Below are positions 45,681 through 62,800 of a stretch of DNA of 64,000 nucleotides, in pieces; positions within the stretch are counted from its first letter, which is position 1; each line of letters opens with the position of its first letter. Made by a program: the position numbers and the translations under genes. The notes below the pieces were generated by a model. The model searched no databases, was not told where the DNA came from, and worked only from the letters and a program-made list of their open reading frames with translations. Source of the DNA: Hericium rajendrae (taxonomy: Eukaryota > Basidiomycota > Agaricomycetes > Russulales > Hericiaceae); contig CM065891.1 in NCBI GenBank assembly GCA_033439255.1, positions 1,240,001-1,304,000 on the forward strand. The letters run 5' to 3'.

Positions 45681-46751
45681 CTACAGTGCATAAGAACTAT
45701 TGATGCTGTTGTCAAGAGCGGTACCGCAGAATTCGACGACGATGGCGGTATTGGTCTGAACAGATGGCGTCGACAAGCTAGACCTGTTGCCTGGGGCAGG
45801 AGCAACCTTGCGGGCACGTTTCTTGATCCGCAGCCATTCCGGCTTACCGAACTTTTGCCAACATTTATCTGAAGAGTGGTTGGACCTGTTGCAATGCACG
45901 CATGCCGCGCGGATGGGCTTCGCAGGAACTGCAGCGGCAGCGGTAGTGTTGGAAGACGAGCCGCCAAGGCAGGTTTCAGAACGACGCAGAAAGTCGATGC
46001 TCTCGAGACGCTGACAGATAACGAAGGGATCGATGGTGCCAGAGATTTGCAGAGCGGATTGAATATTTGGATGATGAGCGCTGAGGGCCCGAAAAAGCAC
46101 AACGTAGAGCATATCGTCAGCCGTGGGGGCGCCGATGGAGTAAAGACGTTCGATGTCGGCGCGCATAGCCTCGAGGGTGGGACCAAAAAGACCATCAGCA
46201 GGGAAGACGTGCCCTAAAGCGCGACGAAAGTGGATGGCTTTGGAATTGGCGATAGTGTCGGGGTGGAGATAGAGACGACGCATTCTGTTCCAAAGGTCGG
46301 AAGACGACGTGTAACCGCGGCACTACAGTTCGACGCGCATGCGTTCAGAGTCGGAAACATGCGAGAGAATGAGCTTTGTGATATATAGGTCTTGCTCGGC
46401 CCAGCGATAAAGGTCGACAGGATCAGTTGGTTTGACGATAGAGCCGTCGATAAATTGACCACAGGAAACTTTGTCGAGACCCTCGGCGCAGTCGCGAGCC
46501 CAAGTAGAATAGTTGAAGTCCGTGAGCTTGTCGATAAGTGGGAAATCATCGAGAATGGAGAGCAGCAGCTGGCGGAATGCACACTCCTCCTTAAAATCAA
46601 GAGGACACTGCATGACGGATGCGATGAGCGGGTCGGGCGGAAGGGGAAAGGAGGGTTGAAGAATAGTAAACATTGAGTTGCGTAAAGCTGGACTATTATG
46701 TATCTTCTTTCTTCGCCGCCACATGAGTAACGCAGCCCAGACATAAAGCAA
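45681..46751 (-). mobile_element. Isolated Ty1/copia-type gag with zinc knuckle, one internal stop
   Basis: The frame from 46751 to 45681 contains the UBN2/gag-like region LDDFPLIDKLTDFNYSTWAR, LYRWAEQDLYITKLILSHVS, then SSSDLWNRMRRLYLH and MRADIERLYSIGAPTADDML. The CCHC knuckle CVHCNRSNHSSDKCWQKFG has the exact C-x2-C-x4-H-x4-C spacing. A single in-frame TAG (46323-46325) splits it. No protease, integrase or reverse-transcriptase sequence follows, and copy D of the F-box family occupies the place where pol would be. Clear LTRs were not found; tgttattacataataac (- strand from about 46851) is a possible LTR end. It may be a solo remnant or a gag-only non-autonomous element. Confidence 0.8.
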
Positions 46752-46903
46752 AGAAAAAATTGCTCACTTCGTTGATGGACGGGGTATAAGAATAACTACT
46801 GAGGAAGGCAAATCAGAATCGTCGTGTAACAAGTTATTATGTAATAACAGATGTACTGATCTGAACATCATGAGCGGAACCGTTGACGACTGAACCATGC
46901 AGG

Positions 46904-46968
46904 ATCTTATCTTATCACGGTGGACGCTCGTCAGGTGCAACTGCACTCTTTCAACTCGACCATCACTA
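46904..46968 (+). promoter_or_regulatory. WBP4-like gene promoter with double GATA site (right member of duplicated pair)
   Basis: It carries the same two motifs as 43367-43485 but with about 50 bp, not about 104 bp, between them, 40-105 bp before the start codon at 47009. A GATA-type factor could bind TGATAAGATAAG on the - strand; that is inference from the motif. Confidence 0.5.
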
Positions 46969-47008
46969 AGGTTATCGACATCGTAACTTTCAACTTTACT
47001 CGAGCACC

Positions 47009-48242
47009 ATGAGCGAATACTGGGTCTCAAAGAAGCGTTATTACTGCAAATACTGCGAGATCTACATCGCCGACGATGCGCCCTCGCGTCAGCATCACGA
47101 GGGTGGCATGCGTCACAAGGGAAATAAGGAGCGTTTCGTGCGCGGATTGTACAAGGCCGGCGAGAAGCAAAAGAAAGATGCAGAGGAAGAGAAGAGAGAA
47201 ATGGTTAGGATAGAACAGGTACGTAGTCATATAACACAATGTTGGATCCTCGGTGCTGACTCTCATTGTCTAAATTCAGGCGGCCCAGGCGGCCTTCTCA
47301 CAGGACATTGGTGCAGGACATGCGAAAGCATCGACCAGCGCTCTTCCAGCTCGCGCGTCTCCTGCTGCACCTCCGCCTAAGCCTGCAAGGCCCACTAGTG
47401 CATTCGCCAATTATTCCACCGCAGAATCACTGGGATACACTGATCCGGATCTCGAGCGCGCTCAAGCAGAGGCCGAACGCCGACGGACACAAGGCCTTGC
47501 CGGAGAATGGCAGTATGTGCAGAGCAGCCCCACGGCACATGGAGAAGCCTCTCCTGCACCTGGCGAGGAGCATGCGAGCTGTGCGCATCCGACAGGCAAA
47601 CGCACGGCGGAGGACGACGACGAATTGGGACGAGGCTGGAAATTGCGGAAGAAGGCCGTCAGCACAGGACTAGGCGAGATCTATGACCCCGGGTTCATAC
47701 CCATCAAGCTTAAGCCGAAGAAGGAAGAGGTCAAGGAGGAGAGCGTGCCGGCAGCTGCTCTCAGTCTTCTCGGTGGGGACGCAAGAGATGTTGGGACAGC
47801 AAAGGTGAACGCCACGACGGGTCTTCAGGCGAGCTCAGCTCCAAAATGGACCGCGACACGTTGGAAGAAGGCTGGGGAGCCCGTTGACGGTGAGCAGGCT
47901 GGGGTCAGCAGTGCAACTCCCGAGTCCTCAGTACCGCCGGACGATGCAGCACGTCAGGTTGTCCCGGTCACCGAAGAGCAGGTCCGTAGTGAAGACACGA
48001 ATGGCGCCGAGGAGACGGCCGAAGAAAAACCCGCTCTTCCATTGGGGGGAATAAAGAAGGAGGATATACATGTGAAGGTCGAGGAGGCGGCAGTGGCTCC
48101 GGAGGCTCCTTCTGGCGGCCTTTTCAAGAAACGGAGAGTCCCTGCGTCTGGGGGTGCGATCCGTGGCGGAGATCATGAACGGACCGCATCATGTTGCTTT
48201 CGAAGAGCTTTTCATCCCTGGGATGTCCTTTGTACTGTATAA
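47009..48242 (+). CDS. WBP4/FBP21-like spliceosomal protein with U1-type zinc finger
   Basis: This is a probable pre-mRNA splicing factor of the spliceosomal B complex. The N-terminus MSEYWVSKKRYYCKYCEIYI with HEGGMRHKGNKERFVRGLY is a matrin/U1-C-type C2H2 finger, the hallmark of WBP4. One intron (about 47219-47279) is followed by AAQAAFSQDIGAGHAKAST and the acidic/basic region GRGWKLRKKAVSTGLGEIYD. FIPIKLKPKKEEVKEE and the SSAPKWTATRWKKAG motif lead to a Lys/Arg-rich end GGLFKKRRVPASGGAIRG. The WW domains of animal WBP4 are not visible, as in other fungal members. The extreme C-terminus after GGAIRG reads unlike the family and may reflect a small frame slip. Confidence 0.82.
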
Positions 48243-49083
48243 GTATGTTTTATTGTTTTATGCCGAGGCTAGAAATTATATGGCTTATACTCTTCATTTG
48301 TCATCGTGACTACAACAGTCTTGACAATCACCACCTCCTGTTGTCCCGGGATCGAACATCCGGGAACGAAGCGTGATAGTCGTGGCCGAGCGTGCCACTT
48401 GCAAGTCCTGACCCAACATGGATGACTATGTGATGGAAAGAGCACATCGACCCTCTTTACCATACCTCAGACTGCTCGCACGTGCAATTTCTCACTGATG
48501 AGGGCCAAGTGGACCCTCCAATGCCATGATTTAAACGAGTCGAGGATAAATATAAAAACATGCTGCACTGCCAAAGATATACATTTGCGCGGGAGATTAC
48601 ACCGTACATGCGATTGAGAGTCCAAGAACCATCGGCAGCTAATGATCCTCAAACGGAATGGGACAAGCCTGCTGCTACGTGTCGTTTGTAGAATGAAGCA
48701 AAGCAAAGTGAAGTGCAATGGAATGGAATGGCAGGGGGAAATGGAACTCTTGGTAGTGTCGAAGCGAGGGCGGCTCGCGCCCGTTGTCGAGTCGTGGACA
48801 GGAAGAGATAGAGACAGATATGTGCGCGGGAAATGGGACGGAGCACTGGAACGAAGGCCGAGCCTGGGAGCAGGCGAATGGGAAGAAAATCTGCATATGT
48901 TAAGATCGAAGGAGATGATGACGTTTGTGCTGCAGATGCAAGGCGACGAGCTTGGAAGCACGGAGACGAATTTATGTATATCAACATATGCACAAGGGCC
49001 ACGCACGATAGAACTGCCGTAAGACTGGGAGGGCCTTTGCCCACGGCGAAGTCCTTGCACGCCGCCCAATCGCCAGTACGCCC
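48243..49083. other. Intergenic between convergent WBP4-like and Yak1 genes
   Basis: This holds two terminator regions. A palindrome (tcccgggatcgaacatccggga, 48344-48365) and an A-box-like gtggccgagcg (about 48381) occur, but no foldable tRNA was found. Reverse-strand open frames of 126-209 codons have no domain features. Confidence 0.45.
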
Positions 49084-53355
<4,272 letters not shown>

Positions 53356-56300
53356 GGCCTCTTTGAAGATGATCGGGACGACGGGCAGGGCAGAGACGTC
53401 GAGAGCGTTGATGCGCTCCTAGAGAGCGACGTTGACGACGACGAGGATGTCGAGAAGGATGAGTCGGATGGTGGTCTCAGCGGTCGTGGTGGGGCGGACG
53501 CATGACAGCGGCAAAGTGGCACTCGCCCAGCGCCTTAGCATCCCCTTACGTAGCGCTCATCGATCCCAGCCTCGCTTTTTCTGATTTCTCTCTCTGTCCC
53601 TCCTCATCCACGAGCCTCTCGGATCCTCCTCAACTCACAAATCCGGTTCTATTCGTGTCTGAGCATATGCTGACCCTTGGACAGCCCATCTAGCCGCTGC
53701 ACGACGATCTCAGCAACCCCATGCCCATCTTGACAAGGATCCCGAACATCCGATGCCGAAACCCCAATATTGTTGCCGTTTCGTGCTGGGTCAATCACCA
53801 CTTGCATCGCCATTGGATCTATGTATGCCCGGCGGTCATCGCAGCGTCAGTCATATTTTCTTCCCTGAGCGCTTTCAACAGGATTCAGGGCTGGAATTTG
53901 CACCACCCCAAACTTCGACACGCGTTGCTGTACATACATCCCCATCTGTCCATGCAGTGCCTACTGTCCTTGTCCTAGGTTTCTATGCAGCTAATGCAGA
54001 AATACCGAACATCGCACTTCTGGGGCAGCGGCCATTCTTGCCCGACAGTTTTTTCGTGTGCCAAGATCCATTTCTCTTCAAGTGTCAAGGACGCCTTGTT
54101 ATATGCCAGCTTGCTTCCCTGTAGCTGTCAGCTCCATGCATTTTGCTGGTCTTCAGCTGGAATCTGCATATAGGTATTTTCTCATAATTTTGTCGAACAG
54201 CATTCGAATTGCAAATTCATCTGGCTTCACTACCGTCTCGTCGACGACGAATCGATGACTCACCAGGAGTAAACACAGCCTCGGCTTCGTGCCTCAAAAC
54301 AAACGTGTTTTCCACCTGCGGAGTGTTTTCCGGCTTGCAAGAAATACGAGGTAAGACTTGTGTGACAGCTTCAAGCGTTGTTCACTGATGCTCTCCAGAG
54401 ATCCGTACTTCCGGATGACGCATACAGGCGGCCAGCAGCATGCCTGTCACAGATTGCAGCACGCGCTGTCAGGCTCATCAGGAAATCCAAGACGAGAGCT
54501 AGCTGCTCACCAGAGTCTCGTCTCGGCTTGCATGAGCGATAAACATGAAGGGGTGAAGACGCAATTTAGGAGCAATGTTATAATCTGACTAGAGCGCAAT
54601 CCAGGGTTCATTCGCCTGAGTCCGGTGTTTCGCTAGACCTTGATGCAGGGATCCGCCCGCACAAAGATTGCTCTTTGCGGATCCAGCCGTCCCGCCTATG
54701 CTGTGTCTGGCCCCTGCATACGATACACACGCTCTCCTGACCTTGCGAACATGGGGCTGCATCTAGACCACTCGTGGGGCCACTTGCAGTCACCTGGTCG
54801 CAGTTGTAAACGAAGGAAGGAACCGAAGAAGACGCCACAAAGCCTCTGTTCTCCAGCCGTCTCAAGTCCGTCTCGAAGCGGCATGGAGCAAACTTTCTTG
54901 CGAGACTCGAGGCGGAGAAGAGGTGCCAGCGCAGAAAGCAGAGAAGGTGTGGGGCCAAAAACAAGCTATTGATTCTTCGCTGACTGATTTTTTGTGGATG
55001 GAGTTCTCTTCTCTCGATGTCCGATCCTCGTACGAATGGGACTCGTCGCGCTGACCGTTTCCTCTCTTTCTATCAATCGTGAGTCGACGCTGGAAAGGGA
55101 CAACGGTTCTATGGCCCGCCTTTCGCGAAGAGCGTAAACCTGCTTCTATGGCTGTTCTATGGCCGTGGTGTGGAGTAGAAGACGGCTAAACACAACAAGC
55201 TGCCGCCTCTCGTTTACTTTGGCCAGAAACTGGTACTTTGGCCAGTCTAGGCTAACCACGACACGTTGGCCACTTCATGCGCCGATCGTCTCCGCTCGTT
55301 CTGTGCTTGCACGAGAAGAGGCGGCGCACATGACGGCGCATCAGAGAAGGGTAGATGAAGAGAAAGGAATATCTTTAACTTGTCTGCCGCGCGTGAGTCG
55401 ATACTTCCACATCCTCTCTAGTTCTCAGTGAGCCTAATGCTGACGGTTATGTTTGCCCATCTTCCCAGCCACTCGACCCGTGACAATTCAGATTGGTACC
55501 CTAGAGGATCTGAGCCTCCTTCCCGGACAGACTTTCTAAGACCCGTGCATCGAAGATAGGTTCAGGCTACGGTCCGTGCACAGACGTATACTATCCTGCG
55601 AGATGACAGCCTCCGTGGTCGGTAGACCAAGTTCTGGAATGTTTATGTTTATCATCCCATCACCATGTGCAACTGGGCTTCCGAGTCGTGATACGAATTC
55701 AAGGTTGTTCGGTCTCGATTCTTGAAGTAGGCCACGTGCAATGCAGCGATTAGAGAAGCCAGACGCAGTCTTGGGATTATTCATCCTAGTGTGTCCCAAC
55801 TTACGCAGTATCTCTGGATCATGGTTATACTTCCGGATAACATATGCACAGCTTTCTGCTCAGGTGAACATACTGCGGCGCTATACCGGAGAGCACACTG
55901 AATAGTTATGATCTCCGCAAATTATAACGAAGGGATCTTGCGTACATTCCCCAGGTGAAGACGTCACTTTATTCTCAGCCATTCTGGCCGCTCTCGGGGC
56001 GACCATTCACCATTCCTCCATTCTTCATACACTCAGCTCGTCACCGCAGATGTCTGAATGCCAATCGCGCAAAAGCGACCGGCGCGTGCGTGCGCGCAGA
56101 CACATACGTCAGCGCATTGAATGGGTCGCGTGCCCGCGCAATTGTCGCCGAGGCCTTCTCAGCAACCTTCCAAGCCACGCGCCAGCCTTCGTCGCCGAGC
56201 CCTCAGCCCGGAAAAAAAATACCAGCACTGTGTGCGTGTATGTGCCTCGCCTTCTCGACGCCGCTCACTTTTCCGCCGGCACACGCCGACGAGACGCTGT

Positions 56301-58220
56301 CCTATCGGACGTCCTTCGCCCTTTCCCCAGCTTCCGGCCTTCTCCCCCCTGCGCACCAGGGCACGCTTGTTCTCCGCCCTCGATTCTCGGGCACCTCATC
56401 ACCGTCGCGCGTCCCTGGCGGCGAGCAGGCGCGTCAAGTGACGCCAGTGCGGGGAAGCGCGCTGTGCGCGTTCGCACACGCATTCAGCGCTGAGTGCGCG
56501 CCACCCCGCGCGGGACAGCGTACATCAGGGGCGTGATGCAGATACGGAGTGGTGTTCGCTGTTCTCTGCATGCGGCAGATGGAAGCTGTCCACGCATATC
56601 TTTGCATGCATCAGCCCATCAAGACCCGCACTTGTTGTCTTCTGTTGTATGTGAGCCACGGGCCTGAATGCTTTCCTGTCTCATACGTCTGGCGGTTTTT
56701 ATTTACGGGTACGTGGAGTGTTTTGACCTGATGATGAGCCCATTCTATGCTCAGGACAGGGTTGCAAGTCCGACTGGAGTCGAGGATCAAGTATGGACTG
56801 TTGTGATGGTATATTTTTGTTCTGCAGTTTGGCTTGGACAAAACATTGACCCCGTCCTCGAAACTTCTGTGTTGACATGCAAAGAAGACAAACCTGCCCC
56901 GCGGACGAGCAGACTTCGGCCAGGCGTCCAAAGCCCGAGCCTGTACGTCCCTCGACAGGCATAGTCGCACTGAAACATTGATCGTGCTCGTCCTACCAGA
57001 TCATCAATCCGAACCAGTCGACAAGCACCACCAAGCTCAGTGCGCTTCCCTGTCAGTGTCAGATCCAAACCATACTTAATGAAGAACAGACTTCCCCCTC
57101 ACTGGATCTCAGGCAGCGCCAATCTCAGTTTATTGTTATTGTGATGCGCAGATGTCCTCGGACGCGACGTCCGCGGACTTGCCCGACGTCTGAATCATCT
57201 GCCCCTCGCGCGCAACCAACTATGAACGCCGCAATCTATCATCGCGCAGCAGCTGCAGGCCGAGTCGAGTGCCATGGTGCCGTCAGCGGTCGGGATCCGA
57301 AGAAGACAGACACCAATTGGATGTCAGCCGTGTCGATCAAGGAGGCCGGTGCGGTCCGTCAGCGCTTCAGCAGCGTTGGCTGGTCCAGGTGTCGGACGCG
57401 GCCGTCCGCTCCTCAATACGACACCGTCACGTCGCGTCGCGTCGAATTCTAGAATCCACACGTACATACGCATCCAGCACACCTATCACAAGCGGCCATT
57501 CTGCGAGGGGCGCTATGCGCCGCACGATGCCGCGTACCCTTCCCTCGGCGCGCTATGTCCATACTGGCCCGCGATTGGCTGCTCACAGAATGTGGAGGAC
57601 GCAGTATGATCTGTGAACGCGAGAGGTTATGGCAGGATTCGCTCAGGCTGGGGCGATGCTGAGAAAAGGCGTCCCGGACCGGAAGGAAGGCCATCTCTGC
57701 CGGTTGGTGGCTGCTGCCTGTCGTGCTATTACCGACGGCATGTCAGCGCGCTCAGTTACGCTTTACGTTGGCGAGGAACAAGGAAGGCCGGGAATGAGGC
57801 ATATGGTGGATTCGATGCTGTTCGATGCTATTCGACAGTGTCGTTAAGATGATAAGATTTGGACCGCTGCCGGCATGGTGTACCTCTTGACTTTGAGTTG
57901 TCATACATATGACGACAAAGTGACAAAGCCCCCGCTGGATGCACTGGGTACAACAATTGGTATCACGATGAAAGGATGACAGGGGAGAAAGGATGCTGGA
58001 ACACGTGTATGTACCGCTATGTGCGTATCAGGTTCACATAAAATCAAGGAAGCGTACGTGGGTGTGATGATAGACCACAAGTCTGCGAGAGAGAATGTAC
58101 AGCTGCAGTTGAGGATGATCAACAGGTAACACTGGAGGTGATAACAAATGTGAAGTGTAAAGGTGTCCGAAGAGATGCAGGAGCATGGGGTAGAACAAGC
58201 CAAGAGAGTACAATTGTCCC
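53356..58220. other. Large gene-free region upstream of Yak1
   Basis: About 4.9 kb without supported genes. Open frames up to 193 codons (55955-56536, +) have arbitrary, Arg/Pro/Ser-rich translations in GC-rich DNA and no intron-exon logic. The first few hundred bases beyond 53355 are CT-rich on the Yak1 strand and should be its leader. The rest may hold a long regulatory region or a non-coding transcript; nothing specific is visible. Confidence 0.5.
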
Positions 58221-59882
58221 CTAACAGAACACACCTTTCCACCATAGCACAAACCTGGCCCACCAGTGCCCAGCCCAGCTGCCAGTCCGCTGTCGCGCAC
58301 TCACCCACATCTTGCCCGTCCCGATGTGGATCTCGTCTCTCATCGCCGATGCTTCCTGGCCTTCCTCAATATCATTTGGGCGGCGCGAAGCTGTCGAGTC
58401 TGGAAAGCGGGGTAGCGTTCGCCGCGAGATGAATGAGGGGAAAACCTTAAGCAACTCTAAAAGCTCGGGGTTGGTAAGGTCAGGTGAAGTCCATGTGCGA
58501 AAGTACGCCTCTTCTGCCTCCGGCTGGTATCCAAGATCAACGGCGGGCGTCTTCGCTGATATAAAGCCAGTGTCAACATCGGCAGGAGGCGTGATAGGGC
58601 TTGGTGGTTCCTCTGGCGTATCAGAAGGCGAGGCGGAAGAGGGTCGGGTGGATTGGGGGGATGAAGATGCATAGGAACGCGAAGGGGCGGAAGTATCCAA
58701 AAACGGGTCACTCGGAGCTCGGGGGCGTTTCCCGTGGATAGAAGAATGTATGGGCGTGGCCTTACGGCGTGCCGGAATCGGGGGTTTCGAGCTGAGCGGC
58801 TGTGATTGCGACCGAGAGTGCATTGGAGACTGAGCGGGTATCGTTGAGGAAGTGCTCGACGAACGCGAAATGCGTTTGGAAGGCCTCTCCTCGAATGCCA
58901 GAACCTGATCGAGAGAAGCGTTACAACGTGGACCACGTAATTACGGTGTAGGACAAACTGACCCCTTTGAGCACGTTGATGGCTTCGAGCATGAAGTTCT
59001 TACCACTGTGTTGCGCAAAAAGCCGAGCAAAAACTATGAACCTCTGCTGTCGATCAGGTCAAAAGCACAAACTTACGCTGCTTCTTGGAATACTGCGTCG
59101 TCGATTTCCCATTCTATGCGATATGATCCCGCGCCGCCGAGGTTTTCAGGTACAACCTGCAGTCTCATCACAGCCCAAAGACCCTCGAAGAACGGCTTGG
59201 TTCCTGGCATGCCCAACGTGCACCAGCTTCCCACGAATCGCTCGAACCGCTCGATGCGCTCCTTTCGAGCCTGCGATCCATGGGGATCCGCACGGGAGTG
59301 CGGCATGAGCGAGGCTCCAGGGATGGTCGCACATAGGTGTGCTCTGAACTCGGCAGTCCGCCGCGCATTGACGCTTGCATGATACGCGGAGCGAATGGAG
59401 CCTTGCAGCTTAGCATAAGGCGCGCGTTGAGACGGAGGTAATGTGGCCAGAGTGTGCGTCATGAGCCGACCCGACTCCTCGTCCTGGTCATAGTACCTGG
59501 GGTGTCCTCCGTTTCAATCGGAAGATATCAACAGGCTGGGTTGAACTTACCACCGACGACAGCGGTCTGCGAAGGTTTCCAAATCATTCTGCACCCTCGA
59601 TGGGGTCGCCGACCTTGCGCGGGTCGATAAGTGCGGGCCGGGACTCGAACTGGGAGCGCGGCCCCTTGGGGCTCGAAACCTCGAACGGCCAGCGTACGAG
59701 GGAGATGTAGGCGAGGTCAATGAAGATGAGGGACCAGGCGCGGGGAGGTCGTAAAGGAGCGGCTCTGAGGAGGGTGTCGACGAGCCGGCAAGTGACGATG
59801 AGCGCCTGCCGGAATTGTTGAGGCGCAGAGGTGGAGGAGGGGGGCGGCGAGGGGTTTCCAGACGATATGATGGCATGGACAT
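58221..59882 (-). CDS. Conserved-looking basidiomycete hypothetical protein
   Basis: I do not recognise the family. The start MSMPSYRLETPRRPPPPPLR at 59882 opens a Ser/Pro/Arg-rich disordered region ending VQNDLETFADRCRRW. After an intron a folded helical part reads YYDQDEESGRLMTHTLATLP, AYHASVNARRTAEFRAHLCA, FVGSWCTLGMPGTKPFFEGL and YRIEWEIDDAVFQEAA. A further exon is GKNFMLEAINVLKG. The last exon (from about 58900) begins VLAFEERPSKRISRSSSTSS and contains PEAEEAYFRTWTSPDLTNPE. It ends with a Trp-rich segment GSWAGHWWARFVLWWKGVFC at 58221; a splice donor at about 58285 could give another end. The aromatic C-terminus could associate with membranes. Consistent intron phases support a real gene, but its function is unknown. 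Confidence 0.65.
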
Positions 59883-62800
59883 AGCTATGTATAACTATCC
59901 GCTTTGTCTCGAGCAAATTGCACGCAAAGTCGACGCGACTAGTTGACCGAAGGGCGGGAAAGGCGCCGAAAGCACGATGCGCGATAAGAGCCAGGTGATA
60001 CAGCGCAGCGCACGGGAAACGGCAGCGAGACTGGAACAGACAAGAAAAAAGACAGGAGGGGAGCACGCCGGAGGTATAGGCCGCAACTAAAGAGCGCGGC
60101 GGGAGGTGGCCGTTGCGGATGACGAGGGCAGTCCGCGCGCAAGTGGCGCGCTCGGCCGTTGCGATCCATTCAATCACCGCGGCACTTCCTGCCAAGTCAT
60201 CCCCACATCGTCAGCATCGTCAGGCACTCCGTCGTCCACCAACTTGTTATTACACGTCGATGCACTTTCTCCCTCTTAGTACTCTTGTGTACCGGGATGG
60301 ACTTCATCGAATTGTTATTCCAACCAGATCCGGCTCGCCGTACAACCCATGACCACGTTCAGGTTGCTCGGGCATCCCGGGAACCGATACAGCACCTGTC
60401 CCCGTCAAATCCTCGTGAGCAAGATGTTTTGCTTCTGACATGGGTGCAGTATTCTATGAGCCCTGACTTGCCCTGCATTCCATCATTGAAGCCCTAATTT
60501 TAGCAGTTTCTTCCTTTGAGTTTCGCTGATACATTCACTCCCCTGAAGTCGGGACAGGCGCGCGCGGACAAAGGGCAGGTCATCGGGACAGGGCCAATGC
60601 TGTTATGCCCTCGTCGAATCGGCCTTGATATATTTCCTTCCTCGGTCGAAAATTTTGCTATTCACTTCTACCGAACCAGCCGCTAGTTCCCAAGTAAAAG
60701 CCTCCGAGCCGCCGGAATATTCGACGTGGCGCATGGATGCTGCAAACAAGTTGTATTGATCCCATGGTTGCTTTTCGTCCCCTCATCACGGTCGCTCAAC
60801 GCTCATCTGCGGCGTTCCCCAGGAATTCTCTTGTGATATGATGTGTTCCGCTGTCAAAATAAGGCTCAAGTGGACGATTTCATGGATCGGCGCTGCCAGC
60901 GGGGAAATATCCGATAAAACATATGCATATAGCGACTTGTATCCTGCTTTTGTTGATGCGTTTACTTACCTGTGTTTTAATTTATCTTCGAGCAGGTCGC
61001 TGCCAGACCCCCTGCAACCTCGACTCTCAGAATCAATCTACTGGTATCCTTGTCGTCTTTCACCACCGACCTGCCTGCCGAAACGCATGTCAGGATTGAA
61101 GGTTCTTATCAGGACTTTCCCGCCCCACCTCAGAAGCTACACTTCCGTTAGTTCTAGCTAGTTCTAGGTTCGATACTCCTCATTTCTAGGTTCGCTTTAC
61201 TTCGTGATGGTGCGTCCGCAGCTCTTCGGTGTTCCTTGATGCCCATCCGCCGAAGCCCCGAAGCAGCGCCCTCGCAGCCGACGACGAATCCTCGCCGGAC
61301 GGCTGAACCTCGACTGCGGCGAATGAATGTGCGTCGTCTGCAGGGATTGTCGCCGATAATCAGGCGAGTTCATCACAATCTCCGATGTGGCTCCCTGGAC
61401 GTAAGAAACACTGCCGAACCTACGATGTTCTTGCCTGCACAATATCAGGTGCTTCAATATTCACAGTCATACAGTTTCTTCGATGGCGGGGGCGGCCGGA
61501 TCAGCACGGTGCATTACGCATTCTGTACGCAAACGACATCCGCAGCTCGAGGTCGCAAATGGCAATGCGACACAGAATAACCATCCCAGTGAAAAGTCAT
61601 CAAGCTCAAGGGTCGTTATAGCTAGGTGGTCGAAAGCGATCATGGGGCATTCATCAACGAGGAAGACGGGCTATGCTCAATCCTCCCGGCGGTAGGCGTA
61701 TATGCTAACTCCTTTGGGCGACCAAGTCCTGGATCTACGGCGCCCGTAGGCACCCACAAAAACCTACACGTTGCCGGCGGGCACGCCACGCCTCCCGCAC
61801 AGTCCGTCGAGCACAAAAGCCCACCCATGCCTCAGGCAATGACGTCGCATCCCTTCGCGTTCCCTGCCAGTGGTACGGCTACGTCGCGACTCTCATTGAT
61901 TGCATTTCTAGCCCGCCACGCCGACGTCGATCACGCAAATCATAACACGCACCGATCGCGCTTCGCGAGGCACGCACGATGCGCACTTGCCGCCGCGCAA
62001 CGTAAGCCCCCCACATCCGCTCCGCGATCCATACATATCCACACTGGCGACGGGCAGTCCAGGAACGGTGGCTTTGCTACTTTGCGTTCGTATTTGTATT
62101 GTATGCACGTTTCTGCGGGCATGCATGTGGGCGTGCCGGACGGTCCTGCACTAGTCAGGGTGCGTTTTGGTCCCTTATGCAGACGTTACGCAGGAGATAG
62201 CCATTCTTGGGTGCGCTTGTCCGTGCATAGTGCGTCATGCATAGTAGCGCGACATATCGACTGATACCAGCTCCCCAGATCTGCATCCGGAGGCAGCTGC
62301 GCTCGATACGGGGCCTGATCTTCGCCGATGTCGAAAGAGCCCTTAGCTTCCGTGCGCAGGGCCGTCGCAGGGCCCCGGGCTGCGTCCGCGCGCTCGAAAG
62401 CTAGCTTGACAGCTTACAGCACGCGCGCCCAGTGCAAGATATCTGATATGCACTAGCCGGAGCGGGTCCAGTCCGGGCGCGATCGTGCTCTCGGGCCGCG
62501 CGTCTTGCTATCGGCGTCGCGGGACGCAAGAGGATTAATATAGGACGAGTGCGCGCCTCGCGCGAGCGAGCGCAGATCGTTGGGCATGGGCGGGTGCCTG
62601 TAGGTGAAACACGGGGGACAACGGAGGGCGCTATCAGGCCGTCCGGGGACGCGATCTAATTATTACGATCTTGACACTTACAGTATTGATTGCAACATGT
62701 CTGCAGAATGGGCTGGCTGACAGAGTGTTTTGGCACCGCGGGCAAGTGGCCTCCGTGTCCGAGTCGGAATGGTACCTTTGTTACTACACCTGGCCAGATC

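Noticed and set aside
48338-48435. tRNA-like signals: gatcgaac in a cccgg palindrome (antisense T-arm-like) and gtggccgagcg (A-box-like)
   Set aside because: The two signals are on opposite strands. Neither can be extended to a cloverleaf of about 72-85 nt with D, anticodon and T arms; the loop in the palindrome is too long.
55955-56536. 193-codon forward open frame in the Yak1 upstream region
   Set aside because: Overlapping open frames exist in all three forward frames of the same GC-rich stretch, indicating low stop density rather than coding.
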